A DNA stretch of 58,578 nucleotides, from positions 1 to 58,578 of the forward strand of contig NZ_VJVZ01000017.1 of NCBI RefSeq assembly GCF_007097145.1, written 5' to 3'. The notes below the pieces were generated by a model, which saw nothing but the letters and a program-made list of their open reading frames with translations, searched no databases and had not been told where the DNA came from. The position numbers were made by a program, and so were the translations under genes. Source of the stretch: Flavobacterium zepuense. Lineage in GTDB: Bacteria > Bacteroidota > Bacteroidia > Flavobacteriales > Flavobacteriaceae. Shown one piece after another: positions 51,541-58,578 of this stretch. The number at the start of each line of letters is the position of its first letter. Within the stretch, counting starts at the first letter, position 1.

Positions 51541-54198
51541 ATGCTTCAAAAGGGCATAGCATTATTTATCGGAATTTTATTTTTTGCAACCACAAGTAGT
51601 GTTTTTGCACAAGAAAGTAACAGGCTGGAGTCTGGCAAATACATTCTTGCTGATATTTCCGTTACCGGAAAAATGAGCTATAATGAGCAAACTGTTGTTA
51701 CGTTTACCGGCCTCGAAAAAGGCCAGTCTATAAATGTACCGGGAGAAGAAATAAGCGCCGCTATTAAAAAGCTCTGGAAACTGGGCCTTTTTAGCGATGT
51801 AGATTTTATGGTTAATAAAATTGAAGGCGACAGTATATACCTGGAACTTGCAATTACAGAGCTACCTAAACTTAGCGATGTAAAAATGCAGGGCGTTAAA
51901 AAGGGTAAGCAGGAAAGCCTTATTAAAGATACAGGCCTTACAAAAGGCAAGGTAGTTAATGAGAACCTGCTAACTACTACTAAAAACTACATAGAGAACA
52001 AATACCGTAAAGACGGCTACTACAATACTAAAGTAGCTATTAATGTTATACCCGACAGTAATGCTGTTAAAATGGTGGTTAACATAGATAAAGGTAAAAA
52101 AGTAAGAATAAAAGCTATCAACTTTAATGGTAATGAAAAGCTTAGCGATGGCAAGCTTAAAAAAGCCATGAGTGCTACTAAGGTTAAAGCTTTCCCTAAC
52201 CCATTACGTATCTTTAAGCCTTCTAAATTTATTGCCGATAAGTACAAAGAAGACCTTGATAAGGTTATAAGCAAATACAAAGAAAAAGGTTATCGTGATG
52301 CACGTGTAGTAGCCGATACTGTAATATATGATGCTAAAAAGAACATGGTATCTATAGATATTGATGTTCAGGAAGGTAACAAATATTATTTTGGCGAAAT
52401 TAAATACCTTGGTAACACTGTATATACAAACCAACAACTAAACCAGATATTAGGTATTAAAAAAGGTGAGGTTTATAATGGCGTATTGCTTCAGGAAAGA
52501 ATAGCAAACCCTAAACCGGATGCCGACGATATTACCAACCTTTATCAAAATAATGGTTACCTGTTCTCTAACATCAATGCTGTAGAAACAAGGACTGCCA
52601 ATGATACTATAGATTTCGAAATTCGTATTGTTGAAGGACCTATTGCCTACTTTAACAGGATAACTGTTGTAGGTAACGATAAAACGAACGATAAAGTAAT
52701 TTACCGTGAGTTAAGGACAAGGCCGGGCCAAAAATGGAACAAAGAAGACGTTATAGGTACCATTCGCGAGCTTGGGGCACTGGGCTTCTTTGATGCAGAA
52801 ACCATTCGCCCTGACGTTAAAAATCCGGATCCTGCTACAGGTACCGTAGATGTTGAGTGGAATGTTACAGAGAAAGGATCGAGCCAGATAGAGCTACAAG
52901 GCGGTTACGGCGGTGGTGGCTTCATCGGTACACTGGGGCTTTCGTTCAACAACTTCTCTATGCGTAACATCTTTAACAAAAAAGCATACACACCACTACC
53001 TATGGGCGATGGGCAAAAACTATCATTAAGGTTACAGGGTAGTACCTATTTCCAAACGTATAGCCTTTCGTTTACAGAGCCTTGGTTTGGTGGTAAAAAA
53101 CCAATACAGTTATTTACATCATTATCGCACAGTAAACAGTTTTTATACAACTACTCAAGCAGGGATGTAGACAGGGATCAGAGCTTTACAATATCATCCA
53201 TTACGATGGGTGTATCAAAAAGGCTTAGCTCTCCCGATTTTTACATGAGGCTATCTCACTCGTTAACATTTCAGTATTATGATTTAAATAATTATAACAC
53301 AGGATTGTTTACCTTTGGTAACGGAACATCCAGAAACTTAGCGTATACCGCAGAACTTACAAGGGATAACAGGGGCCGAAACCCAATTTACCCTACATAT
53401 GGTGCTCTATACAGCTTAAGCTTCAGGACAACATTCCCATACTCGCTGGTTAACGGTATAGATTATGCCGAACTTAGAAACCAGGAAGCGTATAAATTAA
53501 AGAATGAAACGGGCGTAGGCTATCAGGGTGCTAACGGAGTTACCGTTAATCCCGGTGATTATGTAAACGACAGCGGCAACCGTGTTGAAACTTATCAGGA
53601 AGCAGGTCTAAACGACTCTAAATTCGACCAAAAAAGGTTCAACTGGCTGGAATATTATAAAATTAAGTTTAAGGCAGATACGTATACTAAACTTGCAGGG
53701 CCACCGTCTCACGAGCTTGTGCTGCGTGCCTTGGCCGAGTTTGGTTACATGGGAGCTTATAACTCTGCAAGAGGCCTTGTACCGTTTGAAAGGTTTTACC
53801 TTGGTGGAGACGGTATGGCAAACTATGCGCTTGATGGCCGCGAGGTTATACAGTTAAGGGGTTACCCTAACCAGTCCTTAAGCCCTGTAGATGCAACAGG
53901 TGTACAGATAGGTGCAACAATTTATAACAAGTTTACGTTAGAGATGCGTTACCCTATAACACTTAAGCCTCAGGCATCTATTTATGCGCTTACGTTCTTA
54001 GAGGCAGGTGCATCATATGCAAACTTTAAAGAATATAACCCGTTCGATCTTAAACGTTCGGCAGGTTTTGGCCTTAGAGTGTTTATGCCGGCCTTTGGTT
54101 TATTGGGTATAGATTTCGGCTATGGATTCGATCCGCTTCCCGGATACCAGCAAAAAAATGGTTGGGAAACGCATTTTATCATAGGTCAGCAGTTCTAA
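51541..54198 (+). CDS. bamA: Outer membrane protein assembly factor BamA
   Basis: The core of the BAM complex that folds beta-barrel proteins into the outer membrane. The 885 residues have a signal peptide (1-22, VFAQ), about five POTRA domains (about 30-440) and a surface-antigen barrel ending in THFIIGQQF, with RGYPNQSLSPV as the family VRGF/Y-type motif. The frame extends into uppS from 51409, but the signal peptide fixes the start at 51541. Confidence 0.96.
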   Translation: MLQKGIALFIGILFFATTSSVFAQESNRLESGKYILADISVTGKMSYNEQTVVTFTGLEKGQSINVPGEEISAAIKKLWKLGLFSDVDFMVNKIEGDSIYLELAITELPKLSDVKMQGVKKGKQESLIKDTGLTKGKVVNENLLTTTKNYIENKYRKDGYYNTKVAINVIPDSNAVKMVVNIDKGKKVRIKAINFNGNEKLSDGKLKKAMSATKVKAFPNPLRIFKPSKFIADKYKEDLDKVISKYKEKGYRDARVVADTVIYDAKKNMVSIDIDVQEGNKYYFGEIKYLGNTVYTNQQLNQILGIKKGEVYNGVLLQERIANPKPDADDITNLYQNNGYLFSNINAVETRTANDTIDFEIRIVEGPIAYFNRITVVGNDKTNDKVIYRELRTRPGQKWNKEDVIGTIRELGALGFFDAETIRPDVKNPDPATGTVDVEWNVTEKGSSQIELQGGYGGGGFIGTLGLSFNNFSMRNIFNKKAYTPLPMGDGQKLSLRLQGSTYFQTYSLSFTEPWFGGKKPIQLFTSLSHSKQFLYNYSSRDVDRDQSFTISSITMGVSKRLSSPDFYMRLSHSLTFQYYDLNNYNTGLFTFGNGTSRNLAYTAELTRDNRGRNPIYPTYGALYSLSFRTTFPYSLVNGIDYAELRNQEAYKLKNETGVGYQGANGVTVNPGDYVNDSGNRVETYQEAGLNDSKFDQKRFNWLEYYKIKFKADTYTKLAGPPSHELVLRALAEFGYMGAYNSARGLVPFERFYLGGDGMANYALDGREVIQLRGYPNQSLSPVDATGVQIGATIYNKFTLEMRYPITLKPQASIYALTFLEAGASYANFKEYNPFDLKRSAGFGLRVFMPAFGLLGIDFGYGFDPLPGYQQKNGWETHFIIGQQF

Positions 54199-54230
54199 AA
54201 AAAATTGGCATGATATTTTCTAATACGTAA

Positions 54231-55307
54231 ATGGCTATGAAGAAATTTTTATTTACAGTACTTACAGTTTTATCCTGCATTGCAGTAAATGCACAGGCAG
54301 CAAAAGGTTTAAAGATAGGCTACATAGATATGGATTATATCCTGGACAAAGTGCCGGATTATGCCGAAGCTAAAAACCAGCTTGAACAAAAAGCCAATAA
54401 ATGGCAGCAGGAAATGCAGGTTAAGCGCAATGATATAAGCAAGCTTAAAGAAGGCCTTCAGGCAGAAAAAGCCCTGCTTACCAAAGAGCTTATAGAAGAG
54501 CGTGAGGAAGAAATAGCTTTTCTTGAAAAAGACCTTATAGAATATCAGGAAAAGCGTTTTGGACCTACCGGAGATTTTATAAGCCAGAAATCGGTATTGG
54601 TAAAGCCGGTACAGGATCAGGTATTTAGTATCGTTCAGGACCTTGCAACAAGCAGGAAGTTTGATTTTATCTTTGATAAATCATCAGATCTTACCATGAT
54701 GTTTGCTGCAAAAAAATATGATATAAGCGATTATGTTGTAAAACGCCTTACGAGATCTGCCAAAAGAGAAAAGCTGAGCGGCAAAGAAGTAAAAGAGCTT
54801 GATGAGCAGGAAAAACAGGAAGAGCTTGAGGCCGATCCTGAATATGCCGACAGGAAAAAAGCTACCGAGGATAAGAAAGCAGAAAGGCAGAAAAAGCTTG
54901 ATGAAAAGAAAGCAGCACAAGAAGCTAAAAAAGCGGCTTATGATGCAAGGCGCCAACAATTAAAAGAAGAGCAGGAAGCAAAAAGAAACGGTGCTAAAAC
55001 AGGCAAACCAGCAACGGCAACTACTCCTAAAGAAACACCTGCTACAACAGAGACTGATGGTGAGGCAAGCACAGAGAAACCTGCCGATGCCACAGCAACA
55101 GATAAACAGGATGCAGCAAAAGCAGCAAAAGATGCTAAATTAAAGGCTTTAGAAGATAGAAAAAAAGCAATAGAAGAGCGCAAAAAGAAAATACTGGAAG
55201 ACCGTGAAGCTGCCAAAAAAGCACGCGAAGATGCTAAAAACGGTACCACTACAACTCCGCCCGCAACAGAAACGCCCGCAACATCTCCTACAGATGGAGA
55301 TGACTAA
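54231..55307 (+). CDS. Skp/OmpH-family periplasmic chaperone with long charged tail
   Basis: A 358-residue protein with a signal peptide (about 1-23, VNAQA), a Skp/OmpH helical domain (about 25-170, KIGYIDMDYILDKVPDYAEAKNQLEQKA) and then an extra 185 residues made mostly of Lys, Glu, Ala and Thr with coiled-coil-like KKAEERKKK stretches, ending in a Thr/Pro-rich tail TPATSPTDGDD. Ordinary Skp proteins are about 160-180 residues. It should hold unfolded outer membrane proteins for BamA. Confidence 0.9.
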   Translation: MAMKKFLFTVLTVLSCIAVNAQAAKGLKIGYIDMDYILDKVPDYAEAKNQLEQKANKWQQEMQVKRNDISKLKEGLQAEKALLTKELIEEREEEIAFLEKDLIEYQEKRFGPTGDFISQKSVLVKPVQDQVFSIVQDLATSRKFDFIFDKSSDLTMMFAAKKYDISDYVVKRLTRSAKREKLSGKEVKELDEQEKQEELEADPEYADRKKATEDKKAERQKKLDEKKAAQEAKKAAYDARRQQLKEEQEAKRNGAKTGKPATATTPKETPATTETDGEASTEKPADATATDKQDAAKAAKDAKLKALEDRKKAIEERKKKILEDREAAKKAREDAKNGTTTTPPATETPATSPTDGDD

Positions 55308-55347
55308 ATGATAAACTAAAAACAAAAATTAATAATAAATACCGTAA

Positions 55348-55860
55348 ATGATGAAACAACTGAAATCTTTATTAATCGCTGCATTACTTTTTGCAGGAAT
55401 AAGCCAAACAGCAAATGCCCAGGCTAAAGTAGCGCACATTAATGTAAGTGACCTTATGACCAATATGCCTGAGATGAAGGCTGCCGATGCACAACTTAAA
55501 AAACTTACCGCAACATATGATACTGAATATAACAGTATGGTTGAGGAGTTTAGGAAAAAAGTTGCACAGTATGAAAAAGAATCATCTACAGTAACCGATG
55601 CTGTTAACGAAACAAGGAGCAAAGAGGTTCAGGATTTCCAAAAAAGGATTCAGGATTATCAACAAAATGCAACTAAAGAGCTTCAGGGCAAGCAAGAAGC
55701 CATATATAAGCCTATCATGGAGAAATCAAGGGCTGCAATTCAAAAAGTAGCTAAAGCTAAAGGATACCAGTATGTATTAGATTCTACTACAGGAAGTGGC
55801 CTTCTTTTAGCAGATGGCCCGGATCTTCTTGCAGATGTAAAGAAAGAACTTGGCTTTTAA
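55348..55860 (+). CDS. Skp/OmpH-family periplasmic chaperone
   Basis: A 170-residue protein of normal Skp length: signal peptide (1-24, ANAQA), AKVAHINVSDLMTNMPEMKAADAQLKKL and a long coiled-coil. It follows the longer OmpH protein by 40 bp; the two probably arose by duplication. A terminator fused to the murI promoter closes the transcript. Confidence 0.94.
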   Translation: MMKQLKSLLIAALLFAGISQTANAQAKVAHINVSDLMTNMPEMKAADAQLKKLTATYDTEYNSMVEEFRKKVAQYEKESSTVTDAVNETRSKEVQDFQKRIQDYQQNATKELQGKQEAIYKPIMEKSRAAIQKVAKAKGYQYVLDSTTGSGLLLADGPDLLADVKKELGF

Positions 55861-55884
55861 TAAAAGCTTTAAGCAATAAAAAGG

Positions 55885-55914
55885 AACGGCTCAATTTTTG
55901 AGCCGTTTTTTTTA
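55885..55914 (+). terminator. Terminator after the second OmpH gene
   Basis: AACGGCTC pairs with GAGCCGTT around a 7-nt loop, then a T run that runs directly into the next -7 element. Confidence 0.92.
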
Positions 55915-55920
55915 TATTTG
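55913..55920 (+). promoter_or_regulatory. Putative -7 element for murI, near-leaderless
   Basis: TATATTTG overlaps the end of the preceding terminator T run and ends four bases before the murI ATG at 55925. Confidence 0.65.
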
Positions 55921-55924
55921 TTAT

Positions 55925-56707
55925 ATGGATAACAGCACTAAACCCATTGGCCTGTTCGATTCTGGCATAGGCGGCACGTCGATTTGGAAGGAAATACACA
56001 GCCTTTTACCTCACGAAGACAGCATTTACCTTGCTGATAGCAAAAACGCTCCCTACGGGCAAAAATCAAAAGAAGAGATAATAGCACTTAGTTTTAAAAA
56101 CACTGATTACCTTTTAGGGCTGGGCTGTAAAATAATTGTGGTGGCATGCAATACCGCAACCACCAATGCCATTAAAGAATTAAGGGCTAAATACAATGTG
56201 CCTTTTATAGGTATAGAACCCGCTATAAAACCGGCAGCTATTCATACCGTTACTAAAGCTATAGGTATACTTGCAACAAAAGGTACTTTAAGCAGCGAAC
56301 TGTTTACCAAAACGGTATCAGGCTTTAAAGATATAACAGTAATTGAACAGGTAGGCTACAACCTTGTTTCTCTTATAGAGAATGGCATGATCCAATCGGA
56401 GGAGATTAAAGAACTTTTAAGGCAGTACCTGCAACCGATGATTGAAGCCAATATAGACCACTTAGTGCTTGGTTGCAGCCATTACCCCTATCTTATCCCA
56501 CAAATACAGGAGATCCTCCCTAAAGACGTTACAATAATAGATAGTGGCGAGGCAGTTGCGAGGCAAACAAAAAAGATATTGCTTGCCAGTAATCTACTTA
56601 ATACCGGCGCCCAAAAATGCAAACAGGTTTTCTATACCAATTCAGACCCCGCAGTATTAAAAACCATTTTGGGAGATGGATATAATGTCGTGCAAAAAGA
56701 CTTTTAA
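55925..56707 (+). CDS. murI: Glutamate racemase
   Basis: Makes D-glutamate for peptidoglycan. The 260 residues have the IGLFDSGIGGTSI N-terminus, catalytic Cys75 in VVACNTATT and Cys184 in LGCSHYPYL. The frame could start at TTG 55898, but that lies inside the terminator hairpin and before the promoter. ATG 55925 gives MDNSTKPIGLFDSG. It converges on the gamma-carbonic anhydrase gene with a 2-bp gap. Confidence 0.95.
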   Translation: MDNSTKPIGLFDSGIGGTSIWKEIHSLLPHEDSIYLADSKNAPYGQKSKEEIIALSFKNTDYLLGLGCKIIVVACNTATTNAIKELRAKYNVPFIGIEPAIKPAAIHTVTKAIGILATKGTLSSELFTKTVSGFKDITVIEQVGYNLVSLIENGMIQSEEIKELLRQYLQPMIEANIDHLVLGCSHYPYLIPQIQEILPKDVTIIDSGEAVARQTKKILLASNLLNTGAQKCKQVFYTNSDPAVLKTILGDGYNVVQKDF

Positions 56708-56709
56708 AT

Positions 56710-57219
56710 CTATTTAAACCAAGAAGAATACATTACATAGTTATTAGATATCCTCTCTATCTCACCCGCAAAATTAGAAGCGTTTAGCTCTTTTACCTTT
56801 TTTGCAGGTATACCGGCATAAATAGTACCAGATTCTACAACCGTGTTTTGCGTTACAACAGCGCCGGCTGCAATAATACAATTGCTTTCTATAACGCAAT
56901 TATCCATCACTATAGCTCCCATACCTATAAGTACATTATCATGTATAGTACAGCCGTGCACAATGGCATTATGCCCTATAGAAACATTATTGCCTATAAT
57001 TGTAGGATGCTTTTGATAGGTGCAATGTATCACAGCCCCATCCTGGATATTAACTTTATTACCGGTTGTAATAAAATTTACGTCACCTCTTACTACAGCA
57101 TTAAACCATATACTGCATTCTGACCCAAATGTAACATCGCCCACAATAGTAGCATTATCAGCTACAAAGCAATCTTGGGGTATTTGCGGATATTTACCGT
57201 TAACTTCTTTAATTACCAT
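56710..57219 (-). CDS. Gamma-carbonic anhydrase family protein (hexapeptide repeat)
   Basis: A 169-residue left-handed beta-helix protein. Hexapeptide repeats run from about 30 to 145 (FVADNATIVGDVTFGSECSIWFNAVVRGDVN, VSIGHNAIVHGCTIHDNVLIGMGAIV), with the His residues (HCTYQKH, GHNAIVHG) in the zinc-site positions. True carbonic anhydrase activity varies within this family. The porP terminator lies just upstream of its ATG. Confidence 0.92.
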   Translation of the reverse strand: MVIKEVNGKYPQIPQDCFVADNATIVGDVTFGSECSIWFNAVVRGDVNFITTGNKVNIQDGAVIHCTYQKHPTIIGNNVSIGHNAIVHGCTIHDNVLIGMGAIVMDNCVIESNCIIAAGAVVTQNTVVESGTIYAGIPAKKVKELNASNFAGEIERISNNYVMYSSWFK

Positions 57220-57226
57220 ATGTTCT

Positions 57227-57260
57227 AAAAAAAATCGTCCCGATAAAATTTATCGGGACG
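57227..57260 (-). terminator. Terminator after the PorP/SprF gene
   Basis: CGTCCCGATAAA pairs perfectly with TTTATCGGGACG around one base. The A run at 57227-57234 is the U run on the minus strand. It is only 8 bp from the carbonic anhydrase start. Confidence 0.93.
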
Positions 57261-57281
57261 GAATTAATATTTACTTTATAA

Positions 57282-58280
57282 TTAATTAACTGCAGGACAA
57301 TTACAGTCGTATTTCTCTCTTTTACAGAACAGGTTTAAACCTATTGTAATTTGGTGGAAACCGCTGTTATCAAACTTAACATCACCTGTTAAGTAAGAAT
57401 ACGTATAAGCGAACATGAAACTTTTATAATTGATACCAATTATTGGTGTAATGTATTGTAAATGCTGCTCTTCTATAGCACCACCCGGAGTACGTTGGTA
57501 CTGTGCGCCATCTAAACTCCTTCTGTAAGAAAGGCCACCCCATAACCTACCAAAATCCATTTCCTTATATAGTTTAAGGTTAACGTCAATAGTTTTCTCT
57601 TTAGTTTCATCTACCGCTTGGAATAGTATTGATGGCTCCCATTGTAAAGCATCGTTAAATCCAAAAACATAACCTATACTAAAAAGGTATTTTCTTAAGT
57701 TATCGCTCTCAACATCTGTATAAAGGTCCCTTTTACTTGCAATAGCATTCTTAACTGTAAAGTGTGCAAAAAAATCAAGGTAGTTGTATGAAGCACCCAC
57801 ATCTACATTAAAGTATGAATCTTTTTGCTTCATACCGCCGTCAATAATTGGGTCAAAATCAGGTTCAAATTCAGTTTCATCAAGACGGCTCTGCACAAGG
57901 CCTGCACTCATACCAAACGATAATTGGTTAAGATCATAATCACTTCTTGAAAAACGAATATGGTGAGCGTAGGTAACTTTTGCACCTGTTTGAGAATGAT
58001 AACCGTTTTTATCATTAAAAGCTACAACACCAAGGCCTGAATTAGTACCCACTGCCGTATTGAAACTTAATGTTTGTAACTGAGGAGCATCATTTTCATC
58101 AAACCACTGTTGGCGTGCTGTAAGCCTTATTTTTGCACAGTTTGCAGCTCCTGCCATAGAGGGGTGAAGTAAATATAAATTGTCTGACAAGTAATCTGTG
58201 TAAACTGCAATACCTTCCTGCCCGAAAGACAGTTGAGTCAAAAACAATCCAAAAATGAGATAAACCTTTTTAAAATTCAT
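57282..58280 (-). CDS. PorP/SprF-family outer membrane protein
   Basis: A 332-residue protein with a signal peptide (1-20, QLSFGQ) and the PorP/SprF pattern DYLSDNLYLLHPSMAGAANCAKIRLTARQQW, then an outer membrane barrel. SprF-type proteins are partners for secretion or attachment of specific large T9SS type B cargo encoded just upstream. Here the tail of such a gene lies upstream on the same strand, which fits that pairing. Confidence 0.93.
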   Translation of the reverse strand: MNFKKVYLIFGLFLTQLSFGQEGIAVYTDYLSDNLYLLHPSMAGAANCAKIRLTARQQWFDENDAPQLQTLSFNTAVGTNSGLGVVAFNDKNGYHSQTGAKVTYAHHIRFSRSDYDLNQLSFGMSAGLVQSRLDETEFEPDFDPIIDGGMKQKDSYFNVDVGASYNYLDFFAHFTVKNAIASKRDLYTDVESDNLRKYLFSIGYVFGFNDALQWEPSILFQAVDETKEKTIDVNLKLYKEMDFGRLWGGLSYRRSLDGAQYQRTPGGAIEEQHLQYITPIIGINYKSFMFAYTYSYLTGDVKFDNSGFHQITIGLNLFCKREKYDCNCPAVN

Positions 58281-58413
58281 GTTAACCTTATCGTTTAATG
58301 AGAAATGTGCTTTTTATTAGTTCTTTTGGCAATTAATGTAAATAAGTTCATTCTATCACAATCATTCATATTCTGAGCAACACCCTTACTTTACAGTAAT
58401 TTTCCATAGCGGT

Positions 58414-58421
58414 CAAATATA
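58414..58421 (-). promoter_or_regulatory. Putative -7 element for the PorP/SprF gene
   Basis: On the minus strand this is TATATTTG, a perfect TAnnTTTG, 134 bp before the ATG, which would give an unusually long leader. No -33 TTG was found. Confidence 0.45.
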
Positions 58422-58466
58422 TAAATTTTTGTGTTAGGTTGGTTACATAATATCAATAATATTGTA

Positions 58467-58496
58467 AAAAATGCTGTCATCTCTGACAGCATTTTT
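58467..58496 (-). terminator. Terminator after the T9SS type B-like gene at the window end
   Basis: AAAAATGCTGTC pairs perfectly with its complement around a 6-nt loop, flanked by A and T runs. It is 18 bp after the stop codon of the truncated gene at 58515. Confidence 0.93.
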
Positions 58497-58514
58497 ACAA
58501 TATTAACTTATAGT

Positions 58515-58578
58515 TTACCTTTTCAGGGTAAAGTGTGCTTTAAATTCTTTGGTCACTGCTCCTTCAGGGTAGGTTACC
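58515..58578 (-). CDS. C-terminal end of a probable T9SS type B (gliding-motility-associated) protein, truncated
   Basis: Only the last 20 codons and the stop are inside the window. They read VTYPEGAVTKEFKAHFTLKR, matching the end of the gliding-motility-associated (type B) C-terminal sorting domain. The position directly upstream of a PorP/SprF gene supports the call. Nothing can be said about the rest of the protein. Confidence 0.7.
   Translation of the reverse strand, partial: VTYPEGAVTKEFKAHFTLKR

Noticed and set aside
55898..55924. TTG start for murI at 55898
   Set aside because: It lies inside the terminator hairpin and upstream of the -7 element.
1..58578. tRNA, rRNA or known riboswitch genes
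   Set aside because: Intergenic regions were read for cloverleaf-like arms and CCA ends, rRNA-like stretches and familiar riboswitch cores; none was convincing by eye. A tRNAscan-SE and Infernal run would settle this.

Overview
This 58.6 kb window is chromosomal DNA from a member of the Bacteroidota, most likely a Flavobacterium-like Flavobacteriaceae. The evidence is: type IX secretion (T9SS) cargo with C-terminal sorting domains, a PorP/SprF-type outer membrane protein, a TonB-dependent receptor with a carboxypeptidase-like N-terminal domain, DUF4271/DUF4296/DUF6089 proteins, and many Bacteroidota-type promoters (-7 element TAnnTTTG) with little Shine-Dalgarno signal. No rRNA, tRNA, CRISPR array, prophage or insertion sequence was recognised. 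Most of the window is core genome.

Layout. 1-3486: 5' part of a very large secreted repeat protein, minus strand, cut by the window edge. 3.7-7.0 kb: LytS/LytTR two-component pair and a secreted M43 metalloprotease. 7.1-12.8 kb: universal stress protein, then rimP-nusA-infB behind an unusual leader hairpin. 12.9-16.5 kb: a TPR/adenylate cyclase/HD fusion and a YitT membrane protein. 16.6-19.6 kb: an Fe-S and redox group (ferredoxin, ferredoxin reductase, NifU, Mrp). 19.7-22.8 kb: repeats, an alkyltransferase-like protein, a LysE exporter, trmB and a glycosyltransferase. 22.7-29.4 kb: a PhoR/PhoB-like pair divergent from a TonB receptor, a surface beta-helix lipoprotein and a tiny protein that is essentially only a T9SS sorting domain. 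29.5-37.6 kb: LuxE-like protein, tyrS, an SDR, DUF4296, dihydroorotase, a polyprenol-phosphate sugar transferase, DUF4271 and uroporphyrinogen-III synthase. 38.0-41.4 kb: clpX, clpP, tig. 41.5-46.6 kb: a small membrane protein, an SGNH-lipoprotein/FadL pair and an AsmA-like protein. 46.8-48.3 kb: hydrolase and pdxJ. 48.4-55.9 kb: an envelope run (CBS protein, nadK, DUF6089, uppS, bamA, two Skp/OmpH proteins). 55.9-58.6 kb: murI, gamma-carbonic anhydrase, PorP/SprF and the last codons of a T9SS type B-like protein.

How the genes work together. The envelope run couples lipid-carrier synthesis (UppS), outer membrane protein assembly (BamA) and periplasmic chaperones (Skp/OmpH). tig-clpP-clpX is the protein folding and degradation module. 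The Fe-S block is consistent with cluster assembly and electron supply. The best candidate for a less-described system is the PhoBR-like/TonB receptor/beta-helix lipoprotein/sorting-domain-only group at 22.7-29.4 kb, with phased TTAAC-type repeats upstream of the receptor and lipoprotein genes. Other items worth attention are the terminator-like hairpin and micro-ORF in the rimP leader, the cyclase-HD fusion, the alternating A/B repeat architecture of the first gene, and several terminators fused directly to the next promoter with near-leaderless genes.

Several starts were placed downstream of the longest reading frame using promoter position or family N-termini (tig, pdxJ, bamA, murI, trmB, the CBS gene, the LuxE-like gene). 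Functions come from recognising families by eye. No database search was run.
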